From: Hymenobacter citatus
GTDB lineage: Bacteria; Bacteroidota; Bacteroidia; Cytophagales; Hymenobacteraceae
Reading direction: 5' to 3'
NCBI RefSeq assembly: GCF_014333615.1
Contig: NZ_JACSCY010000012.1
Location: 97,845 to 161,844, forward strand
Length of the DNA: 64,000 bases
Numbering within the stretch: position 1 is the first letter of the stretch; each line of letters starts with the position of its first letter. The translations under genes and the position numbers were made by a program. This document shows, piece by piece, positions 59,358-64,000 of the stretch. Below the pieces are notes generated by a model. The model saw only the letters and a list, made by a program, of their open reading frames with translations. It did not search any database and was not told where the DNA came from.

Positions 59358-59460
59358 GTAACGCGAAGCTCTGCTTCGCGAATCGTTGACACAAAAGAGC
59401 GGCGTGGGCGCAAGGTTACTCCGACGGCGCAAATGGTCGCGAAGCAGAGCTTCGCGTTAC
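59358..59460. repeat. Inverted repeat in the ureF-ureG gap, 24-bp arms
   Basis: GTAACGCGAAGCTCTGCTTC and four further bases (59358-59381) pair with 59437-59460. Each arm contains its own small hairpin (GCGAAG/CTTCGC). The left half is 11 bases upstream of the ureG start, and the right half ends 4 bases before the ureF stop. Confidence 0.85.
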
Positions 59461-59463
59461 AAC

Positions 59464-60135
59464 TCAATTCTGAAACAGCTTCGAATATATATCCTCGTGA
59501 AACATCTGCGCCACCTCCAGCAAAAAACCGGAACGCGTAGCTTCTCGGTAGGATATGGTGGTAGGCGTGGCTAGCAGCTCTTCAAAAATAGCGTAGAAAT
59601 CGTGTTGCAGCAGGTGGCCTTCCATTGGTCCCAATACGCCCAGCCGGATAGCTGCGCTGATCTGGTCGCGCAAGGCCATGTGCAGGTAGGCCGTTCGGGC
59701 TTCGTCCAGCCTAAACCCTACCCGGCGCAATGACAGCCCAAATACTGGCACAAAATGCAGCGGCAGCACCTGCTCCGCAAACCACTGGCTGATTGCGTTG
59801 AGCCCGGCCATCGGGTAAAATGATGCCAGCAGCCGCAGCCAGTTGCTGGCCTGCACCAAACTGGCGCGGTGCAGCGGCGGCACCAGCAGCTGGGCATTGT
59901 ACTCGGCGGCCAACTCGTGTAGCTCCTGCGTGTTTTCGGGCAGGTGAAAGCATGAGTTGATGAACGGAAACTCCAGGCTGACTACCTGTTGTAGAAATGA
60001 ATACAGGTAGTTGCGCAAGGCGCCGGAATCGGGTAGCAGACCAAATGTGGCGCTGCTTTCCAGGCCAAAGGAGTAGGCAAACGAGCCGGTAGGCAGGGCC
60101 GAGTCGGTGAGGTGGAGCAGGCGGGCAAGGTGCAT
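59464..60135 (-). CDS. ureF: Urease accessory protein UreF
   Basis: This 223-residue helical chaperone binds UreD and UreG during nickel loading. The start [20 protein letters not shown] and [20 protein letters not shown] are the family hallmarks ('DS.LP.G.FAHS.GLE'). [14 protein letters not shown] and [20 protein letters not shown] follow. The normal gene order ureC-ureF-ureG is interrupted here by a 760-bp AT-rich insert. The start codon lies 3 bases from the insert's inverted repeat, so its ribosome contact may have changed. Confidence 0.92.
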   Translation of the reverse strand: MHLARLLHLTDSALPTGSFAYSFGLESSATFGLLPDSGALRNYLYSFLQQVVSLEFPFINSCFHLPENTQELHELAAEYNAQLLVPPLHRASLVQASNWLRLLASFYPMAGLNAISQWFAEQVLPLHFVPVFGLSLRRVGFRLDEARTAYLHMALRDQISAAIRLGVLGPMEGHLLQHDFYAIFEELLATPTTISYREATRSGFLLEVAQMFHEDIYSKLFQN

Positions 60136-60137
60136 AC

Positions 60138-60897
60138 GGGTACCCCACCCCCCGGCCCCCTCCCCTCCGGGAGAGGTGGAGCCAAGCTATTTGTGGGTTA
60201 GGTATTGGCGAAATGTGGGCGTTTGCGGTATCTGTTTCTCAGTATCTAGCTGATGCTTCTGATTCAATAGAAAAGAAACCTATTTTATATCCTCGTGCAT
60301 CTAATGGAATTAAGGCGCTTGGTGTTTTTTTGAGTTGTTTACCACGTTGTATATAAGGGCGTATGATGAGTTTATATATACCATAAATTTTGTCTATTTC
60401 TGATGTGTGTAAGACTATGGAACTATCTCTCTTTGTGTACTCCCCTTTAGTTATGAGAGTTGGTCCTAATGGACTATCACGCCAATATTCAAACGTTCCA
60501 TTTTCTTTTATCCTAAATTCATCGGAACCTCTAAAATCATGACTAACAGCAATGAGCCAATCAGGTTTGTAAATTAGTTTTTTAATGAAAATGATTGTTG
60601 TTAATGCGAAAAAAGGTATTGTAAGTAGATAAAAAGGAACAATTCGTTTTTGCCATACGAGCTTATTTCTAGTAATTATGCGGTAAATTGAAATTGGTAA
60701 TAAACCGAGCCATATAACTATCGCTCCTAGTATTAAAGCCCCTCCTATAAATGAATTCTCAATAAACTGTACCAACAGAAACATTAGACTGATAAGAAAA
60801 ACAGCGACTGTAAACCCTCTATTCTCACGCATAACCTATCGATAATAGCAGATGTCTTGGCTCCCCCTCTCCCGGAGGGGAGGGGGCTGGGGTACCC
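60138..60897. mobile_element. AT-rich insert with terminal inverted repeats in the urease operon
   Basis: The left repeat (60138-60187, GGGTACCCCACCCCCCGGCC...) and right repeat (60855-60897, reverse complement GGGTACCCCAGCCCCCTCCC...) match over about 43-50 bases with a few gaps. They enclose one AT-rich gene. The outer ends abut the ureF start and the ureC stop. No transposase is present, so it may be a non-autonomous element or a repeat-borne cargo. The inner core CCCCTCCGGGAGAGG is a dispersed hairpin type. Confidence 0.6.
60239..60832 (-). CDS. AT-rich membrane protein of unknown function
   Basis: This 197-residue protein has three transmembrane helices (about residues 8-25, 30-50, 64-84). 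The C-terminal soluble domain from about residue 95 holds strands HDFRGSDEFRIKENGTFEYW and LITKGEYTKRDSSIVLHTSE. Such 'DEF.I..NGTFE......T.G.Y....SIVL' domains occur in many small Bacteroidota proteins without known role. The base composition is far more AT-rich than the urease genes on each side. The gene sits inside inverted repeats and splits ureC from ureF. Confidence 0.7.
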   Translation of the reverse strand: MRENRGFTVAVFLISLMFLLVQFIENSFIGGALILGAIVIWLGLLPISIYRIITRNKLVWQKRIVPFYLLTIPFFALTTIIFIKKLIYKPDWLIAVSHDFRGSDEFRIKENGTFEYWRDSPLGPTLITKGEYTKRDSSIVLHTSEIDKIYGIYKLIIRPYIQRGKQLKKTPSALIPLDARGYKIGFFSIESEASARY

Positions 60898-60898
60898 A

Positions 60899-62620
60899 TC
60901 AAAACAAATTATACAACTGCCCCAGCGGCAGCTTGGTAGCTGGCTCGCACGTCAGATGCACGCCGTCTACCGTCACCTTATAGGTTTCTGGGTCGACTTC
61001 AATATTCGGTAGGTAATCGTTCAATGCCATGTCTTTTTTGCCCACGGTGCGGCAGCCGTGCACGGGTACCACGCGCTTCTGCAAGCCGTAGGTGGCCGCC
61101 ACGTGCTCAGCCGACGCCTGCGACACAAACACCACCGACGACTGGCCCACGGCCCCACCCAGCGCCCCGAACATGGGTCGCGAAAAGGAGGGCTGCGGGG
61201 TAGGGATGGAGGCGTTGGCGTCGCCCATCTGGTTCTGCACGATGATACCGCCTTTGATGATGGTTTCGGGGCGGGAGCCGAATAGCGCGGGTTTCCAGAG
61301 CACCAGGTCGGCCAGCTTGCCTACCTCCACGGAGCCGATTTCGTCGGCAAAGCCGTGGGCGCGGGCGGGGTTGATGGTGTACTTGGCCACGTAGCGGCGG
61401 GCGCGGAAGTTGTCGTTGGGGCGGGCGGCGCCTGCGTCTTCGGGGAGGGCGCCGCGCTGCTGCTTCATCTTGTGGGCCGTTTGCCAGGTGCGCGTAATCA
61501 CCTCGCCTACCCGGCCCATGGCCTGCGAGTCGCTGCTGATGATGCTGAGGGCGCCTATGTCGTGCAGAATGTCTTCGGCGGCAATGGTTTCGTTGCGGAT
61601 GCGGCTCTCGGCAAAGGCCACGTCCTCGGGAATGTTGCGGTCCAGGTGGTGGCACACCATCAGCATGTCCAGGTGCTCGTCGATGGTGTTCACGGTGTAG
61701 GGCCGCGTGGGGTTGGTGCTGGAGGGAATCACGTTCGGCTCCCCGCAGATTTTGATAATATCGGGGGCGTGGCCGCCGCCGGCGCCCTCGGTGTGGTAGC
61801 TGTGGATGGTGCGCCCCTTGAACGCGCCCACCGAGTTTTCCACGAAGCCGCTCTCGTTCAGCGTGTCCGTGTGGATGCACACCTGCACGTCGTACTCCTC
61901 GGCCACCGAGAGGCACTGGTCGATGGCGGCGGGGGTAGTGCCCCAGTCCTCGTGCAGCTTGAAGCCCAGCGCCCCGGCCTCGATCTGCTCGCGCAGTCCC
62001 TCGGGCTTCGACGAGTTGCCCTTACCCAGAAATCCGAAGTTGAGGGGGTAGGCCTCCGTGGCCTTCAGCATCATCTCGATGTAGAACGCGCCGGGCGTGC
62101 AGGTAGTAGCCGTGGTGCCCGCCGCCGGACCCGTGCCGCCACCTACCATGGTGGTCAGGCCCGAGGCCAGCGCCTCCGGAATCTGCTGGGGGCTGATGAA
62201 GTGAATGTGGCAGTCGATGCCGCCGGCCGTGAGGATTTTACCCTCGCCGGCCACTACCTCCGTCGTCACGCCCACGGTCATGCCAGGCGTCACGTGGGGC
62301 ATGATGTGCGGGTTGCCGGCCTTGCCAATGCCCACAATCCGCCCGTTTTTGATGCCGATATCGGCCTTGTAGATGCCGGTGTAGTCCAGCACCAGGGCGT
62401 TGGTGATGAGCAAATCCAGCGCCTCGGTCTGCGGAATACCGGCGGCCTGGCCCATGCCGTCGCGCAGCACCTTGCCACCGCCAAACTTGCATTCCTCGCC
62501 GTAGGTGCAGTAGTCTTTCTCTACCTCAATCAGCAGCTCGGTGTCGCCCAGGCGCACCCGGTCGCCGGTAGTCGGGCCGTACATATCGGCGTATGCGCGC
62601 CGGGAGAGGGGGTAGGGCAT
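60899..62620 (-). CDS. ureC: Urease alpha subunit UreC
   Basis: This 573-residue subunit holds the dinickel site that hydrolyses urea to ammonia and carbamate. The metal ligands are visible: His pair in [19 protein letters not shown], the carbamylated Lys in [16 protein letters not shown], His in [13 protein letters not shown] and His in [14 protein letters not shown]. The catalytic flap His is in [20 protein letters not shown], and the Asp is in [15 protein letters not shown]. All key residues are present, so the protein is probably active. The beta and gamma subunits are not upstream of it in this window. Instead an AT-rich ATPase gene stops 12 bp before its start. Confidence 0.96.
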   Translation of the reverse strand: MPYPLSRRAYADMYGPTTGDRVRLGDTELLIEVEKDYCTYGEECKFGGGKVLRDGMGQAAGIPQTEALDLLITNALVLDYTGIYKADIGIKNGRIVGIGKAGNPHIMPHVTPGMTVGVTTEVVAGEGKILTAGGIDCHIHFISPQQIPEALASGLTTMVGGGTGPAAGTTATTCTPGAFYIEMMLKATEAYPLNFGFLGKGNSSKPEGLREQIEAGALGFKLHEDWGTTPAAIDQCLSVAEEYDVQVCIHTDTLNESGFVENSVGAFKGRTIHSYHTEGAGGGHAPDIIKICGEPNVIPSSTNPTRPYTVNTIDEHLDMLMVCHHLDRNIPEDVAFAESRIRNETIAAEDILHDIGALSIISSDSQAMGRVGEVITRTWQTAHKMKQQRGALPEDAGAARPNDNFRARRYVAKYTINPARAHGFADEIGSVEVGKLADLVLWKPALFGSRPETIIKGGIIVQNQMGDANASIPTPQPSFSRPMFGALGGAVGQSSVVFVSQASAEHVAATYGLQKRVVPVHGCRTVGKKDMALNDYLPNIEVDPETYKVTVDGVHLTCEPATKLPLGQLYNLF

Positions 62621-62632
62621 ATGTGGGGGAAT

Positions 62633-64000
62633 TTAAAAAGTAGTTAAATCTAATTTATTGAAAATATCTTCCATTGTTGAAGAAGGTTCTAATGCCCATC
62701 TAAAAGCAGGGTGAATTTCCCATTCATACCCGAAATCAACAAAGTCACTCGATAAATATCTGCTTTCTTCAAAATACTTTCGCTCTATCCTACCATCAAT
62801 ATGATCTTTGCGTGCTGTAATGAAATTAATTTTAAAAAGAAATTGAGCAAGTTCTTTTGGAGTTGCTGCTCTTTTATTATTTGCAAATATAAACTTTCCT
62901 CCTTGTATAATATTATTAATAGCTATAGTTAGCTCTGAGGTATTATATACATATTTCTTTTGAAAACTCTTCTTAGGTTTCATGTTTAATAACAATCGCT
63001 TTATATCAGGTAATTCTGATCCATATTCATTTACAGTATCTTGTATCCTGTTTTGAGAATATTGTTCGAATACAGATTGTAAGTGATGTGTTTTAATAAT
63101 ATTAGATTTATCGCTATAAGCAACTTGTGCTGACATTGCGCATATCTTCACCAAATCACGCGGGCGTTTTCTTATCATTGACATTAATACAACATCAGTT
63201 GATGCATTATGCCATTTGCCAAAACCTTGAAATTTTGCCGTAAAAATCTTCTCTAAATAACCAGCTAACTGAACTTGATTAAGATTGTTTAATCGAGATT
63301 CATCTACTTTATTGCCAAAATAAGTTTCTACACGTTTTACGAGCATAGCTAAAATATCAATATTCTCCCATTTGTGCCATATTACAGAATTTTCTATTTT
63401 ATCTGTTGATTCATCCGATGTTCTAACTAGAAAATAAACATCGGATCGTAATGAAATTTTAAATTGTAAACCCTTATAAGTATTAGCCATATCTCTCGCT
63501 GCATTTAGTAATGCTGATATTCTGAATATGTCAGAATTACGAGCTTGCCATCCTCTATCTAAATCATCTATATAAATAATAATTTTATGATTTTCTATAA
63601 ATGAACTTACTAAAGCTTTTTGAAAAGGTTCTAAACTTATAGTCTGTTGAGCTGATTTAAATGAATTTGTTATAAAATTTATAAGTTTACCTCCAATATT
63701 AGCTGCTTTATCTTGCCAATCGTTGTTGTCAATGCCAGCGTTGATAAAAACTTTTTCGCAAATTATTTTTTCTAATCCTAACTTCCAATCTCTAATTGCT
63801 GTAAGCAAATTTGTAATATCTGGCTGAATTGAAATTATATCATCTGGTCTAATAAGTATAGCTAACTCCTTTTTTTCCTCATTCTCACTCATGGCAACAG
63901 TAAAAAGAGCAGATTTGCCAATTTGTAGGCTTCCCCGTGAAGTAGGCCAGTGAAAAGTAGAGAAAGGGGGTATCTTTTCCCATTCTTTCCCTACTGCCCC
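62633..64000 (-). CDS. P-loop ATPase, Sll1717-like (5' end outside window)
   Basis: At least 455 codons are open up to the window edge. The first ATG (63892) is not the start: 36 codons upstream remain open and include TFHWPTSRGSLQIGKSALFT, a Walker A (GSLQIGKS). Walker B is IIIYIDDLDRGW. Later VIWHKWENIDILAMLVKRVE and MIRKRPRDLVKICAMSAQ resemble Sll1717-type ATPases, related to KAP/STAND proteins. Composition is strongly AT-rich. The gene lies where ureA/ureB are expected. Some relatives are linked with defence islands. That role is an inference; the N-terminal domain is not visible. Confidence 0.72.
   Translation of the reverse strand, partial: GAVGKEWEKIPPFSTFHWPTSRGSLQIGKSALFTVAMSENEEKKELAILIRPDDIISIQPDITNLLTAIRDWKLGLEKIICEKVFINAGIDNNDWQDKAANIGGKLINFITNSFKSAQQTISLEPFQKALVSSFIENHKIIIYIDDLDRGWQARNSDIFRISALLNAARDMANTYKGLQFKISLRSDVYFLVRTSDESTDKIENSVIWHKWENIDILAMLVKRVETYFGNKVDESRLNNLNQVQLAGYLEKIFTAKFQGFGKWHNASTDVVLMSMIRKRPRDLVKICAMSAQVAYSDKSNIIKTHHLQSVFEQYSQNRIQDTVNEYGSELPDIKRLLLNMKPKKSFQKKYVYNTSELTIAINNIIQGGKFIFANNKRAATPKELAQFLFKINFITARKDHIDGRIERKYFEESRYLSSDFVDFGYEWEIHPAFRWALEPSSTMEDIFNKLDLTTF

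Overview
The window looks like chromosome of a high-GC member of the Bacteroidota, most probably Hymenobacter or a close relative in the Cytophagales. The reasons are the type IX secretion sorting domains at the C-termini of secreted proteins, promoters of the Bacteroidota kind (TTG plus TAnnTTTG), the many surface glycosidases and lipoproteins, TonB-type parts, and dispersed long palindromes built on TCATCCTGAG. The genus is an inference. There is one tRNA gene (Leu, CAG), no rRNA and no CRISPR array.

Layout. 0-6 kb: tail of an M1-type aminopeptidase, two small unknown genes, a sialate O-acetylesterase, a lipoprotein and gamma-glutamyltransferase. 6-15 kb: alpha-glucan and glycan genes, namely a eukaryote-type branching enzyme, a GH43-like hydrolase, half of a GT4 glycosyltransferase and a GH31 alpha-glucosidase, interleaved with two paralogous small proteins. 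15-21 kb: DUF2236 and DUF2809 proteins, a molybdopterin dehydrogenase large subunit without its partners, an aldo/keto reductase and a PCMD-like secreted protein. 21-27 kb: a rhomboid protease next to a membrane protein with a TonB-plug-like tail, an AT-rich orphan gene between 32-bp direct repeats, three disordered hydrophilic proteins and a class A beta-lactamase-like hydrolase. 27-32 kb: PIG-L deacetylase followed by a tiny membrane peptide overlapping a sodium:solute symporter. 32-42 kb: DUF2911 protein, two YcxB-like paralogues, an MsbA-type ABC exporter, a TonB-like protein, a second symporter, and a TolC/HlyD/ABC type I secretion operon whose ABC protein has no ATPase domain. 42-56 kb: metallo-beta-lactamase-fold hydrolase, glutamate dehydrogenase, two tandem PA14-ricin lectins, a glycosyltransferase, an M61 peptidase, a methyltransferase, two PAP2 phosphatases on either side of tRNA-Leu, a repeat-rich lipoprotein and a HAD phosphatase. 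56-64 kb: the urease locus (ureD, ureG, ureF, ureC).

The urease locus is the least ordinary part. An AT-rich membrane-protein gene between inverted repeats separates ureC from ureF. Immediately upstream of ureC, where ureA/ureB would be expected, lies an AT-rich P-loop ATPase gene that runs off the window; its Walker A motif lies upstream of its first ATG, so that ATG is internal. ureA, ureB and ureE are not in the window.

Throughout, gene ends carry perfect or near-perfect long hairpins. Some act plausibly as bidirectional terminators between convergent genes; others belong to dispersed palindromic repeat families. The word GGGTAGGG/CCCTACCC is strikingly common in genes and gaps alike.
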